A stretch of DNA of 64,000 bases from Trematomus loennbergii (GCA_012861695.1 JAAOOA010000385.1:186001-250000); one strand, 5' to 3'. Shown: positions 1 through 11,657, counted from the first letter of the stretch. Notes: generated by a model from the sequence alone, not told the origin. Made by a program: numbers and translations.

Positions 1-493
1 AATTTTAATTAGATTTATTTTTATTTTTATTCAATGAAAAAACATATCTGAATTCAATGCCTGACTTTTTGAGACTTGGCAATTCAATTCTACAAAATAA
101 AAGAGCACTTAAAAAGTTAATTTAGACAAATGTAATGCGGGAAAACCTGAACACCAGGGAAAGCCCAAACTGATAGATAATTGAGAGGGTGTAGAAGAAA
201 AGGGTGAAGGAGGAAGGGTGGATAGAGGGAGAAGGATAAGGTGGATGAAGAAAGGATTCAAGTAGATGGAGGAGGAAGGGGAAAGAGAGGGACTTGTGGA
301 GGTATTTCTTAAGCGTTTTTTTTTTATATCACTCGATATAAAGTGGGAAAACCCGGCACTCCGGGAGAAAACCCTATATAGAAATACGATAGAGAGGGTG
401 AGGAGGAAGGGTAGATGGAGGTGGGGTGAGGAAGATGAAGGAGAAGAGAGATGAAGAGTGGGAAGAAAAGGCAGCTACTGTCGCCGTAGACAA
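1..493. other. 3' flank of coiled-coil gene, purine-rich
   Basis: No gene is seen. Bases 175-475 are strongly purine-rich on the plus strand (GGAGGAAGG-like runs). Bases 10-32 hold T-rich sequence that reads as AATAAA-like signals on the minus strand, so the minus-strand gene ending at 494 could be polyadenylated here. The same stretch recurs at 41030-41520 in the second copy. Confidence 0.5.
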
Positions 494-2738
494 CTAGCAG
501 TGGCTTCTATCATACTCCTCTCTTTTCTTCTCTTTCTTCTTATCCTTTTTGCTTTTCTTCCCCATACGTACCTTTCCTTCCGCGGGGGTCTTCTTTGGGT
601 CAGAGACTTCTTCTGGGTCCTTCGTCTGTTCCTCTTTCAGCAGCACTTCCTCTTCTGCCTCTGCCTTCTTTAGGTCAGAGACTTCTTCCAGTTCCTTCAC
701 CTCTTCCTCCACCTTCTTCTCTCTGGTTTTGCAGCTCTGGTCTTTCAGCACTGCCGCCCAGGTACGTTTTTTCTCCTCTCCGCTTTCCATTTTCTGCAGA
801 CCCACCTCTCCTGCCTCGGTCTTCGGTAAGTCGGGGAACTCTTCCACTTCTTTCTTCTCATCCGTCACCTCTGAGGTTTCACAGCTCTGGACTATATTGG
901 CCAGGCTGTCCATCTCATTTACGATAATCCCCATCGCTTTCAACGCCTTTTCTCTTTTCCTCTCATGTTTTTTCTTGTTTCTGTTTTTTTCTTTCTGCAG
1001 CATTTCCTCTTCTGCCTCGGTCTGCTTTAAGTCGGAGACTTCTTCCAGTTCCTTCACCTCTTCCTCCACCTTCTTCTCTCTGGTTTTGCAGCTCTTGTCT
1101 TTATTGGCCACCACTGCTGCCCAGCTACGTTTGGTCTCCTCTCCGCTTTCCATTTCCTGGAGGCCTGCCTCTCCTGCCTCGGTCTGATTTAAGTCGGGGG
1201 ACTCTTCTGGTTCTTTCTCCTCTTCCTCTTCCTCTGGGGTTTCACAGATCTGGTCTTTATTGGCCAGGTTGTCCTCTGTCGGTTTTACCTTCGCCATCGG
1301 TGTGAAGTTAATTTCCCAGCAATTTGGTGTCTCAACAACAAGGTCATTTATGGACTCCTCCTGTGGTTTGATCAATTCCTCATCCAAGCGAAGCTGTTTC
1401 TCAGCCTGGGCCTCAGGGAACTTCTCGTCCAGTTTGATATCCTTGACTCTTTTCCTCTGTTGTTTTTTCTTCTTTCTGCTTTTCTCTTTCTGCAGCACTA
1501 CCTCTTCGGTGTTCTTTAAGAAGAAGACCTCTTCTGGTTCCTTCTTCTCATCCTCCACCTCTGTGGTTTCACAGCTCTGGTCTTTAATGGCCACCGCTGC
1601 CACGAGGCTAAGTTTGATCTCCTCTCCGCTTTCCTCTGTCTGCAGCTCTTCCTCTGCTGCCTCAGTCTTTGGGAAGACTGGGAACTCTTCTGGTTCTTTC
1701 TTCTCATCCTCCACCTCTGGAGTCTCAACTACGTCCTGTGTGGACTCCTCCTCTTCATCCTCCACCTCTGGAGTCTGAACCACGTCCTGTGTGGACTCCT
1801 CCTCTTCATCCTCCACCTCTTGAGTCTGAACCACGTCCTGTGTGGACTCATCCTCAGTGAACTTCTCCTCCTGATCTTCACTTATCTCGATCAAGGTGAC
1901 TTCCTCTGCCTGGCTGTGATGTGTCTCAGCTAGGTCCTCAATGGATTTCTCCTCTGGATTCTTAATGTGATCCTCCATCTTTTGGACTTCTGTCACCATC
2001 ACTGTCTCCCCGTTTTGTTGTTCCTCAGCCGGGCCCTGGGTAACTTCTCCTCCAGGTTGTTTTCGACCTTGACTTCCTCCTCCAGGATTTCTTGCTTCAC
2101 AGCCAGGACCTTTGTGGACATTTCCTCCAGATGTGACTTTTTGTCCTCAATCTTCTGGAATTTATCCTTAATCAATTTGCTTAGAGAAGCCCAGCTCTCT
2201 CTTTTCTCTGCCGTGTCTTTTCTAATCCTCTCTGCCAGGGACTTGTTATCTTTCTCAACGCTTTCAACGTTTGTCACCTTTTTCTCTTCCAGGCTCTTTG
2301 AAGATTCCTCCTTCAGTGCATTGTATTTCTCCTGCCAGTTTGTGGACACTGAGAGACTGTGAGAGAGAGACTCCTTCTCCTGTTTCAGACCCATGATTTC
2401 AGAGTCCTTCTGGTGGATCAGTTCCTGCCAGCCATTCTCAGCTCGCACAAATCCGGCATTGTTTTGCACCAGCAGCTGGTTGCTTGTGTCAGACCCTTTA
2501 TTACAGCTTCCCTCTGCTCGATCCTGGTAATCACCATATTCTGGTGATAAGACCAACTCACCTCCCAGTGCATGTTTTTCACTGCCAGGTCCTTTGCGTA
2601 CTTGTCCAGAAGTTCATATTTGAACTCCCAGTGTTTGATAACCTCTACAAGTTTAGCTTTGCTGAAGGTATTTGTGGCCTCTGTGAGCCTCTGAGCGGCT
2701 TCCTGCTCACACACTACTGGGCTAATTATTCCAGCCAT
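494..2738 (-). pseudogene. Glu/Lys-rich coiled-coil protein gene, copy A (two 1-bp frameshifts)
   Basis: I do not recognise this gene. It reads as one uninterrupted exon starting at ATG 2738, in a good Kozak context (GCCATGG). The first third is heptad-rich coiled coil. The rest is acidic and lysine-rich with internal repeats: a 17-residue unit (STQDVV.TPEVEDEEEE) three times, and a longer unit of about 55 residues built on AAV..KDQSCET, EPEE.., TEA.EE.LQ and basic KKK runs. Compared with the second copy, one base is missing near 2480 and one near 2040, splitting the frame into three overlapping pieces (2738-2418, 2556-1999, 2002-494). With both bases present the length would be 748 codons plus stop. 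The C-terminal 502 codons are open here. It could be a recent pseudogene, or both 1-bp gaps could be assembly errors. The absence of introns allows a retrogene origin. Function is unknown; a cytoskeletal or scaffold role is only a guess from composition. Confidence 0.6.
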
Positions 2739-3500
2739 GGCACAGTTTGTTTTGACTTGAATTGTGCGTAGTTAGAATAATTGAAGTGTGTCTGTACGAA
2801 ACCGTGTTTCTTTGTAGAAAACGGTAACTGTCTTTAGTAGATTTTATCTCTGTAAAAGACTGTATTGTTCGTATGTTGAATGTAGTTTTCTGTAGAAGTT
2901 AGTGTATCTAGTGAATCCGAATAACCTGCAATTAACACGACCTGTTCCTAGGGAGTTCCAGAGTATAAATGTGAATCACCCTTGCATGTTTTGAATGTTC
3001 CGAATTCCAATCCAACATCAAGGCAGATGATGTCATCATTTATCTGGTGATGACGTTATGACATCATCAGCAGATGATGTCATGAGGTGTAGGTGCTTGG
3101 ATGTTCTTTATCGTGGCCTTCAAAATGGATTCTTAATTGAAGTGTAAAATAACAATACCCAACACCATGTTCACTTCAAGCATTTAAATATATTACTATT
3201 GTGTTAATTAACCTAAGGTAAAATGTGAAATAAATTGATGAATTTTTTATTTGCTTTGTCTATTTTCTATGATTTCTCAAGTGTTAAGAATCACTTACGG
3301 GTGGCAGTTGTTTAGATATGATTTTAAGCTAATTGCAATTCAAATATGTTGATTATAGACAATTTATATTTTCAGAAGGAAATTTAAATCAACAAAGAAG
3401 TCATGTTCAAGGAATCTCTGTTACGATACATTATTCATCACCAAACTTTTTAATCTGCTCAGTTATTATATATATTATTATTAGCATGTTTTCCTTTTCT
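2739..3500. other. 5' flank of coiled-coil gene
   Basis: This is probable promoter and 5' untranslated DNA for the minus-strand gene. It is shared with 43242-44005. Apart from CRE/AP-1-like palindromes at 3022-3085 no coding or RNA feature is seen. Confidence 0.4.
3022..3085. promoter_or_regulatory. Cluster of CRE/ATF-like palindromes
   Basis: Within about 64 bases there are GATGATGTCATCAT, TGATGACGTTATGACATCA and GATGATGTCATGA, all bZIP half-site palindromes. They sit about 290-350 bp upstream of the coiled-coil ATG. They recur at 43525-43590 with one changed base. The regulatory role is inferred from motif resemblance only. Confidence 0.35.
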
Positions 3501-3502
3501 TC

Positions 3503-3720
3503 AAGGTTCAAGGTTCAAGGCTTTTATTGGTCATACGTACATAGCTACAGTGTAGTTATGACAATGACAATCTTAGGTCACAGGCTCCTCCAACAGTGCA
3601 ACACAATAAAACAGAAAAATAGTGCAAGTAAATAAGTAAAAATTGTAAAATAGTGAAAAAGTGCAATAAGAGTCTATATACAAGTGATTGGAATATGATA
3701 TATTAGTTGTTAAGTTGCAG
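3503..3720 (-). repeat. LINE-type 3' tail fragment
   Basis: On the minus strand the sequence ends ATGACCAATAAAAGCC followed by short tandem CTTGAAC units. This is the typical 3' end of fish L2/Rex-type retroelements with simple-repeat tails. No coding part is attached. It is shared with 44007-44225, so it predates the duplication. Confidence 0.45.
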
Positions 3721-3749
3721 CCAGATTAATGTTATGGATATTGAGACAC

Positions 3750-3957
3750 TCAGAGACACTCAGAGACACTCATGCCCCTTTTCACACCAACGCGTTTTCA
3801 GCGCCGGCTCGGAGCTAGAGCCTGAAAAGTACCGTTTTTCTTAGCTCCGGAATCCGGTTCGTTTCCAGCTCCAAAAAATTGTCGTGTCTAGAAGCAAGAC
3901 TCCGGAGCTAAGAGGACACTCAGAGACTCTCAGAGACGCTCAGAGACACTCAGAGAC
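3750..3957. repeat. hAT-like miniature element flanked by 10-bp minisatellite
   Basis: CACTCAGAGA-type 10-bp units flank a short element that starts TGCCCCTTTTCACACCAACG and is rich in AGCTCCGG-like palindromes. A related end (CGCGTTGGTGTGAACGGGGC) occurs at 54315-54336. The second copy (44276-44610) has a longer element and many more 10-bp units. Confidence 0.4.
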
Positions 3958-5176
3958 CGGTGCGATGTGCTGTTCTGACTACCTCTTTTTATTTCTCAGT
4001 CTCTGCACCTGACCTTGCTACTTTCAGTATTGCACGCTAAACACTTTCTCATGTGACTTTTCCCTTCGTTCCTATCCTCCCCATCAAAACTTGGGGGGGG
4101 GTGATTGAGTCTATTTATTCCAAAGTCACAGCCACATAAATGAGCACAATAAGCTTATTGCAGATTTCAGAGGGTGAAAAGAGTTGCTGCAGCACAGGCA
4201 GTATGAGAAAAATGAAAAGCTTTTTGAACATTAAAGCATGGAGACATGTCAAAGTAGGGACACTAAATACAAATATGAACCTGAAAATAAGAAGAATATA
4301 GCCCCTTTAAGGTTAGACAGTCCTCCATTTAACTTGAAACAGTTGGCCTTTCTTACTTTCCAGTTCACAAGAATAAAGATTTTAGTTTAGTTTGTGCAAA
4401 AATAGAATTGATGCCATTAGGCGGGAAGCAGCTGGACTTAAGGCTAATACTTGTTCAAGATCCATGCAGGCCTTTCTCAAAGCTACTGTACACACTGTAC
4501 TGCAGGCAGGGGCGGATCTACCGGGGTGGCATGGGGTGGCAACTGGCAAAATAGCATTGCCACCCCAGCTGCCACCCCAGTTGGTATCTTTGTTTTGAAA
4601 GAAAAGATGTGGCTCATCGGACATTTATGAGAGAAAATGTCTAATGTCCGAGTGCAAGTGAATGCAGCACAAGACGCGAGTCTTGTAACCCCTCCCCCGG
4701 CCCTGGCACGAGCTTGGAAATATGATTGGCGGCGATTTCATTGTCATTCAAGTTTGGCTGTACTCAGCATTGAATCAAAACGCACTAAGTTAGCTGAATA
4801 CACGTTTTTTAACCCTAACTGATGCAGTTAGTCACTTCTTTAATGTTTGTTCTTTCTGATGTAAAGTCAAGGTTGTAACTGTTTGCAGTAAAGTCGTGGG
4901 GCGCTGAACTGTTCCTTTGAATCTTTTTGAATTTTGATACATGATAGTAATTACTTGTCTTTCAAGTTTGAAGGAGGGTGAGCAAGCATCTTGAGGAACA
5001 TTCATCATTAACTCCTCCAAAAAATATAGTTTATTCAATAATACATTAATATGTGAATCATAACAGTGATTGACAGCTGATAGGAATAATATGATTGTTA
5101 ATATTATCATATTAATTCAGACAAACATCGATGAGACAGTTAATTAATGTACTTATTGCAGCAGTCTTCATAGATT
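3958..5176. other. Copy-A-only segment of transposon debris
   Basis: This 1.2 kb is absent from the second copy, whose flanks join at about 44610-44630. Bases 4130-4306 match, in reverse, the TTAA-flanked miniature element at 36891 (end ATATAGCCCC followed by TTAA at 4307-4310). Bases 4507-4600 begin GGGGCGGATCTACCGGGG and contain GCCACCCC inverted repeats like a hAT miniature element. No gene is supported. Confidence 0.45.
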
Positions 5177-5780
5177 TGGTACCCCTGCTGGTCTAAGAAT
5201 GAAACAAACTCATTCAGTTATTGTTCAGTTAAAATGCATAAAATGATGTCTGCCACCTTATATATTTATATGTAAGGCTTTACTGATGTGCCACAATAAT
5301 GTCACCTATGTTATTGAGTTAAAATATTAATATTGTGCTTTCCAAGTTAACATTGATTAATGTTGCGTTTCCACTTGGCGTATTTCCGGCTAGCGGGTAC
5401 TATTTCACAGTTTTTCTGGCCCCATAAAATCGAGGTTCTTTCCGGCCCAACAACCAGGCTGAGTCAGGCTGAGTATGCTAAACTAGAGAGAGAATCGCTG
5501 GCAAGGGGGCTACAACTACAACAAAATGAACATATTTGACCGTGATTTAATTGTAATACACATTTCAAAATGATGCCGAAGTAACAGCATACTGATACCG
5601 GTTACTAAAAACCATGAATTAATGCTTTGACGGCAGGCAAAAAACCTTTTAAAATGCGTGTTGTCTAAATGGAGATCGGCTAAGCTAACGCAGTATATGC
5701 TCCGACCGTCCACACTCACAACAACGGCCTATACAGACATAAATAAACCAGCGACTGTATTCGCCATGACACAGACAGTC
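5177..5780. other. Shared intergenic block
   Basis: It aligns to 44630-46167 in the second copy, which carries a hAT insertion at the site equivalent to 5262-5269. No gene is seen. Confidence 0.5.
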
Positions 5781-6546
5781 TAAAATACGGTAAAAAAAAG
5801 CGGTAAAATACCTCCGTTAAAACTATTCCCTACTACTTTATAACCCAGCGGTTATGTAAGAGTAAGTTACTAATGCGCCTATTTGATATTAATTCCTCTA
5901 TATGTATTTCGCCGTTTGTTTTACTGTGAGCAATGAATTATCTTTCAACAATCTTAGTGTACCCAATTTAAACTCATAGTCTGCAGTTACAGCATCGAGT
6001 TGTTATTATACAAAATTAAGTGCAAACTATATTTTTCATGCTTATGCAACGCTATCCATGTTGGAATCTGCAGGAGAGTTAACGTTAGCTCTCAGTAGAA
6101 AGTGACGGAGGTGATTTCAGTTAAGGTGCATTCAGGCGCAATTCAGTAAAAGTGTGTATTGGGCGAGGAGGCATGTATAACGTCAGCAAGATGTGTTCAA
6201 TGTAGTACAGTAAAATGCAGTCTTTAGCGAGAAATATCAATAAATACAGTTTTATTAAGGAGATGTTTTACTACAACATAAAGTAGATATTAGACAGTAT
6301 GCAAACGAGATAAAGGAATGTATATTGAAGTAATTAGGATCTGCTGTGTAGAGAATCATGGAATTGTACTGGTATCTAACAATGCCATCCTTATAAATGT
6401 ATATAAATACAATACCGTTTTAAATGAGACTTGTGTTTTAATGTTTGATTCCATTAATTGAATTAAATATGTTTTAATGAATTCTACTGAAATTATTGTT
6501 ACATTGTCATCATGTAACTATTTTGTTCTTTCATTTGCCTCACCAG

Positions 6547-6945
6547 AAAACAGTCACATCTCCTCTTGAAGACATTTTGCCTCCTGCTATGGACTTCAGG
6601 TTCACATTAGGTAAGCCCTTGAGTGTGTCAGAGTTGTTGTTTCAGAGGTTAATTCAAGACGTGTTATGTTTACATACTAATATAATGAGCATCAGGTAAA
6701 CGTACCCATTTCTATTTTTTTAATCACAGATGGGATGGAGATGTAAACTATGCAGCACTAGTGTCACCACTCAAAGTGATATTTTAAAACATTATCGACT
6801 CCATCATGGAACCTTTGGACAGAAACGTGCCTTGCCCTGCATTCATGTAGACTGGCATGCGCTCTCACTTATCAAGATAAAAGTTGAAATAATCGTCTGT
6901 TCTTTTTATTCTAGGACCCATGTGCCACTTTATATACATCTCTGA
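6547..6945 (+). pseudogene. C2H2 zinc-finger exon remnant
   Basis: A small exon-like piece (6547-6610, between CACCAG and GTAAG) is followed by a second after ATCACAG. The second opens at ATG 6730 and encodes one C2H2 finger, CKLCSTSV.. with HYRLHH, followed by a LPCIHVD motif. That layout is common in a multicopy group of uncharacterised fish proteins. The frame then drifts into AT-rich sequence. A further exon-like piece starts after TTTACAG at 7198, with AATAAA at 7383. Splicing 6610 to 6730 from ATG 6589 gives a stop, so the first piece would have to be untranslated. It is best treated as a fragment. Confidence 0.35.
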
Positions 6946-7670
6946 GCATGAGGTGGGGTTAAAAAGAAGTAGTTGGACATTTTATGAACTATATCAATAT
7001 CATGACTATTTGGTTCATTTTCTTGCAAACCAGCCTTTTGATGGCTTAAACCCCTTGTAATGCATGTGAATAGCACCTCTGTTGTCTGTTAACAGCTAAT
7101 GTAAACTGTTTTCAAGACGGATTTGATTTTTGTTTTGAGGAAAACACATGGTGTGTCCTGATTTGTACTCAATTTAGTGTTTTATTTGCATTTACAGGGA
7201 ACAGCAGAGGTCGAAGTGCAACAGGCTCGTGATGCACAGCATGAAGTGATACGTTGCCCAAGAGCCAGATGCAGTTATAACCATCAAGTAATAACCATGT
7301 GTCTCCATGTATGTTAATGTGTTGTGCTTTTAAACAAACTTGTTACTCTTTTATGACAACTGTTTTGAAATAATCACATTTTAATAAAATGTATTAACAT
7401 GTCCATAATGTTCCCTTTTTTAATTTATTTGTTTAATCTGCAATGTTTCAATGCTATCAAATATTTAAAGGGTTGGATTGAAATCAGGAAGAGTTTGTCG
7501 TATATAGGTTCCGGCAACTCAATTGTGTTTTATAATTTACTTTATTCTCGTGTGGTTCTTAGCAGATTGTTATTTGCATTGGTTACACTTAATATCTGGG
7601 CTTTTAATTGTAGGCTCATCTCATCTTTTCAAATGCAGAAAAAATCACATTAGTGAGTTTACCCAACTCC

Positions 7671-7985
7671 TATAATTGCTTGGAACCACTTGACACATAT
7701 TTTTTAAGTTTTAGCAAAGTAACACATTCTTGAGTAGAGGAAAACTAAAAAAAGTACATTTCACCAACTCAAAAATTGCAAAAGTTGACTTAACTCTTAA
7801 AATTGCTTGGAATCGCTTGACACATATTTTTTAAGTTTTACCAAAGTAACACATTCTTGAGTAGAGGAAAACTAAAAAAAGTACATTTCACCAACTCAAA
7901 AATTGCAAAAGTTGACTAAACTCTTAAAATTGCTTGGAATCGCTTGACACATATTTTTTAAGTTTTACCAAAGCAACAGTTTTTA
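7671..7985. repeat. Tandem repeat, 127-bp unit, about 2.4 copies
   Basis: The phrase TTGACACATATTTTTTAAG recurs at 7690, 7817 and 7944, exactly 127 bases apart, with near-identical intervening sequence. It exists only in copy A. Confidence 0.85.
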
Positions 7986-7988
7986 CAG

Positions 7989-8953
7989 TGAGGAGCTTGA
8001 GTGCTAACAGCTGATGTTGTTTTTCTGTGGTTCTCATTGAAGATGACGTCACAGCTCCGCCTACACTGCGTCACTATAGATACTGCCCCAGCTACTAAAC
8101 TGTAATGGAAACATAGCATAAATGAGCCAGTCCTAACAAGGCCTAACGAGGCCCATACCGAGCGAGGTCGAGCGAGGTCCTGTAGTGGAAATGCGCCATA
8201 AATGTACTTACAACACAAGTGAAAACACCTGTAAGTTCACCAAGTGTGTTTTACAGGGATACATGATACACAAAAAGATCAATTAAAGGAGACGTTATTT
8301 GGTGAGCCACTAAGTTATGTTTTAGTTTGTGCTGAATGAATGAGAAAGGAGTGAACTTTATAAACCAAGAGAAAGAGTCTCTGTATTAATATTTAACATT
8401 TAGCACTCAGGACTCATAAACTTCTAAAAGTCTTACATGCGATTAAACACTAACAAATACCAAGCTCATCTCATGACATTAATGTGTGTGTTCATATTAA
8501 GTTCACAACTTTATAGCAATGGGTGTTATTTTACTTATATAAACGAACAAACAGCAGGTAAATATCACCTTTAATAAGTCAAGGGTAATTTCAAATTGAC
8601 TAGAAGTCACTGCAAGTTTACAATTCTCTTTGGCGCCCCCTACTGCTGATACCAACACTGGAGGAGAGACAGGCACAACTTTGGGAGTTCAGCCTTTGCA
8701 GACAAACCTATAACACATGAAAGGGAAAACCCCCAAAAGCACAACAGGACCCTTTTAACACCAACTTTAAAGTTTCTTCTTAACTTATACACCAACAACT
8801 TAAAGAAAAGGCTCAGGCATGTAAAATGTACCACTTAAAAACTTTCTCCAAACAAATGATGGCTCTTCTATTTTATTCCAGGCACTTTCATATTTTAAAC
8901 TAAAGCACTTCTTTGATAAAAGGCCGTTGGCGTCTTCCTTTAGTAATAATCCA
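7989..8953. other. Intergenic; left third shared with copy B
   Basis: Bases 7989-8302 align to 46210-46531. Bases 8303-8953 have no counterpart in copy B, where unrelated transposon sequence occupies the position. No gene is supported. Confidence 0.4.
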
Positions 8954-8957
8954 TTAA

Positions 8958-9200
8958 AGTGGACCTATCATGCTATATTTAAATGATATATTGTAGGGCC
9001 ATACCTATATAAGGTATATTTATACGTTTCTGTTTTCAAAATACCAAACAGATCATGCATTTTAGCCATGCCTGTTTATTGGGTATGGAGGACAACAGAG
9101 AGGGTTGTGTTTTCTGACACTTGGTGAGTTCCCTGGAACACCGGGGACACATATTCATGTATAAAAGACGTACAAAAGTGCATTTTGCATGAAGTCCCAT
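8958..9200 (-). mobile_element. TTAA-flanked miniature DNA transposon (family 1), internally deleted
   Basis: It is flanked by TTAA at 8954-8957 and 9201-9204. It begins AGTGGACCTATCATGC and ends with the degraded inverse (GCATGAAGTCCCAT). It is a short member of the family at 19329-19810, 25053-25714 and 40807-40993. TTAA targets suggest piggyBac mobilisation. Confidence 0.75.
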
Positions 9201-9204
9201 TTAA

Positions 9205-9784
9205 GGTCTGAAACATTTGAGTACTTCTTCAAGACAGGGTTGTCAAAACAAACCTGAAGCTAATAAAAGCAACAGGTCAGACCTCCACTGCCACCTACTG
9301 GTTTTATTTGGGACAAGCAATTTCATTCCTGTTAAAAAGTCCATAAGAATTACAGTTCAACAGATGCATGGTGTATTCTGCTGACAACGTGCTGAAAGCC
9401 ACTACACTTAAAGTACATTAAAAAAACATTCTCCATATGCGATATACATAATTAAATATACAGTATGACATTAGATTGTTAATTGCTGCATCAAGCAGGT
9501 TGTAACGGTTGTAGATAAACACAGTTTTGATACACTTTACGATATTTAGAACGTCTTGTGATATATATTGTATACTTTTACTTTGTTGTTCCTTAAACAG
9601 TTAGTCCACTCATTTAATTTTTACATCAAGTTCATCACGTTTTTAAATTTCTCTTTTAAATATAGTGAAGTACAAGCATCAATATATGTACTAAATTACA
9701 ATACTTGAGTAATTGTACTACTTAGTTACTTTCCAACACTGCAAATATATAATCCTGGCTCATAACACAATGAACTGTGAATGA
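9205..9784. other. Shared non-coding block
   Basis: It aligns to 48954-49531. It is AT-rich with no coding potential. It lies just downstream of the minus-strand zinc-finger gene end, so it may contain former 3' untranslated sequence. Confidence 0.4.
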
Positions 9785-10551
9785 TTAGCGCTGATTGTGG
9801 TCTTCAGACTTCAGTTCAGAGTTGGGTGGTCTTCGAGCGCCACCCGGTGATACATTCTTATGTTTGCTTTTGCGTTTGACTCTCTTCCTCATTTTTTTGT
9901 TAGCTTGACATTTTAAAAACAGTCGTGGTGGAGTCAGGCTTTCATTTGTACCTGGAGACATAAAACAACCTAGTTGTGTCAGTTACACGTTTAATAAGGT
10001 ACTTATTAAATATGTGTCTCTATTAAAAAAAGAAAAATGTCATTGCCACCACAAAACTCACTGTTTTGTTTTCTCAAGTTCAGGCACATGTGGCTTTTGT
10101 AGAAAGCGGTGACTTCATTCTAGCTCCACTTTACTCCAACAGAATATCTTTAATTTGCCGTTTGTCATCTAATCCTCTCCAGGTTGTGCCGTTGTCTCAC
10201 CTGTCGTCCTCCAGCTGGATCTCCATAGCATCACAGAAGAAGTCGTGAACTTTCTCTTATTCCCTCTCTCTCATCTGAGTCAAGTTGGGGTCGTAGTCCA
10301 AGCGTCAAACTGCGGTACATGCAGGTCTGAGGAGTGACACTCTGCGAGGTCTCGAACCGGGTCAGAGTCAGGACGGATCTTCATGCAGCGGCTAGAGTTG
10401 TGTTGGGAGTACGATCCGGAGTGAGAGAAACGCTTCCCGCACTTTTCGCACTGAAAGGGTTTGTCCCCGGAGTGCAGCCTCGCGTGTTCGATCAGGTGGT
10501 GTTGGTGTTTGAAGGCCTTCTTGCAGACTTTGCATTCAAATGGTCGTTTTC
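9785..10551 (-). pseudogene. ZEB-like zinc-finger gene, last exons, copy A
   Basis: A minus-strand exon (10551 to 10201) opens after an acceptor (ACTATTTTCAG) and closes at a GTGAG donor. It starts in phase 1 with GKRPFEC and encodes two C2H2 fingers with the signatures KKAFKH.HHLIEH.RLHSG and [15 protein letters not shown]. This pairing is characteristic of the C-terminal finger cluster of ZEB1/ZEB2 E-box-binding repressors, which also begin an exon near GKRP. After the fingers the sequence departs from ZEB. Two extra bases relative to copy B shift the frame into a stop at 10279-10281. A second exon (9951-9785, acceptor TCTCCAG) encodes a short basic tail (MRKRVKRKSKHK) and a stop. No upstream ZEB exons are in the window, so this looks like a truncated relic or a diverged 3' end. 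Confidence 0.55.
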
Positions 10552-10858
10552 CTGAAAATAGTAGAACAGAGAGTCAGACTCATACTGCGCCTGTTGAAAA
10601 ACAACACCAACAAAACTGAGACAAAATTAAGTAGTAGAGTAAACACCTCAACTAAAACTGAACACGATAAGATAGGAGACTTCTACCCAAACTTGTGTTC
10701 ATTTAGATTTCCCCAGAAATTATTCAAACATTAAAAAACTGAAACAATTACCTGACACACTCATTAGTTGATTGACAGAAAAATAACTGTTCAATCAGAG
10801 CTTTTGTACATTTTTATTTAGGTTTTGGCATGTTGGCCATATGAAAACATGTTTTTTT
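10552..10858. other. Intron or intergenic
   Basis: This is sequence upstream of the zinc-finger exon acceptor, shared with 50813-51128. No further exon is recognised. Confidence 0.35.
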
Positions 10859-11442
10859 CCCTTGTGTTATGTTCACATTTCGCACCCTTTGGTAATGTTC
10901 AAATTGACCCGAACATATTTCAGGGTTTAAAAAAAATACAGAACTAAATTCAACATGCACAATTCCTTATATATATTGCCTTTAACTCATTCCTCAACAA
11001 TATACAATATATGATTCGTTTTTGAAAATACTCTTTGCTAGATCAAATTTAACAATGGAAGTGTCCATCGTTTTTTGTGATAAAAATGTAATTTATGTTA
11101 AAAAAAATACACTGTAATAAAAACTAGGTTTCAATTGTGCTCATGCTTTTCTAGGACAAATGGAAATGAAACCTTTTTTCATTAATGTTTATTATTTTTA
11201 ATCTGTCATATAATAATCAAAGCTCTGAAGGAAATAAAGAAATTTAACAGCAATTGAAACACAAGAACCACACATCCAAAAGTATTTGGCTGTGAAATAT
11301 ATAGAGATGATGAAACATCCATATCAATGACATAGAACAGATATAAACACAAAGCAAATAAAAACAATTAACAGTCACTATTCATAAAATACAGTATATC
11401 CGAAAAATATATTGATGAAGTGACCTGCAGAACATCATGTGA

Positions 11443-11578
11443 GTCAATGGGCAAGTCCGTTTAGGAAACACATGATGTACAGTATAGCACAGATGTACTT
11501 GTTGCAGTTGCTGCATGTAGTCTGTGTCTTGGAGTCCTTTGAGGGTCCACAGACCTCACAGCGCTCCACAGGGTGCAA
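11443..11578 (-). pseudogene. piggyBac transposase C-terminal Cys-rich fragment
   Basis: The pattern CxxCG..(11)..CxxCxxxxC, preceded by HPVER and followed by a stop, matches the zinc-binding tail of piggyBac-type transposases. It lies inside the element at 10859-12553 and has no core domain. Confidence 0.65.
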
Positions 11579-11646
11579 TCTAGAACAGTAAAATATGTAT
11601 TAGTTCAGAAATTGTTTTCACCACATCTCCTAACACTGAAAAAAAA

Positions 11647-11657
11647 ACACACACACA

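Larger units (their letters stand above)
5781..7988. other. Copy-A-only 2.2 kb segment, possibly a mobile element
   Basis: It is absent from copy B, where flanks are separated by only about 45 unrelated bases. The outer tips are weakly inverted: ACGGTAAAAAAAAGC near 5789 and, on the other strand at 7987, CACTGTAAAAACTG. It holds a small C2H2 finger remnant and a 127-bp tandem repeat. A transposon that captured an exon is possible but no target duplication is visible. Confidence 0.3.

Noticed and set aside
549..1187. Long plus-strand open frame rich in Ser and Phe
   Set aside because: It is the complement of the Glu/Lys-rich coiled-coil gene; purine-rich codons on the other strand keep it open.
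1260..1778. Second plus-strand Ser-rich frame
   Set aside because: It is an antisense shadow of the same repeat-rich gene.
2948..2975. GAGTATAAATG as a TATA box
   Set aside because: It reads on the plus strand, while the only nearby gene is on the minus strand.
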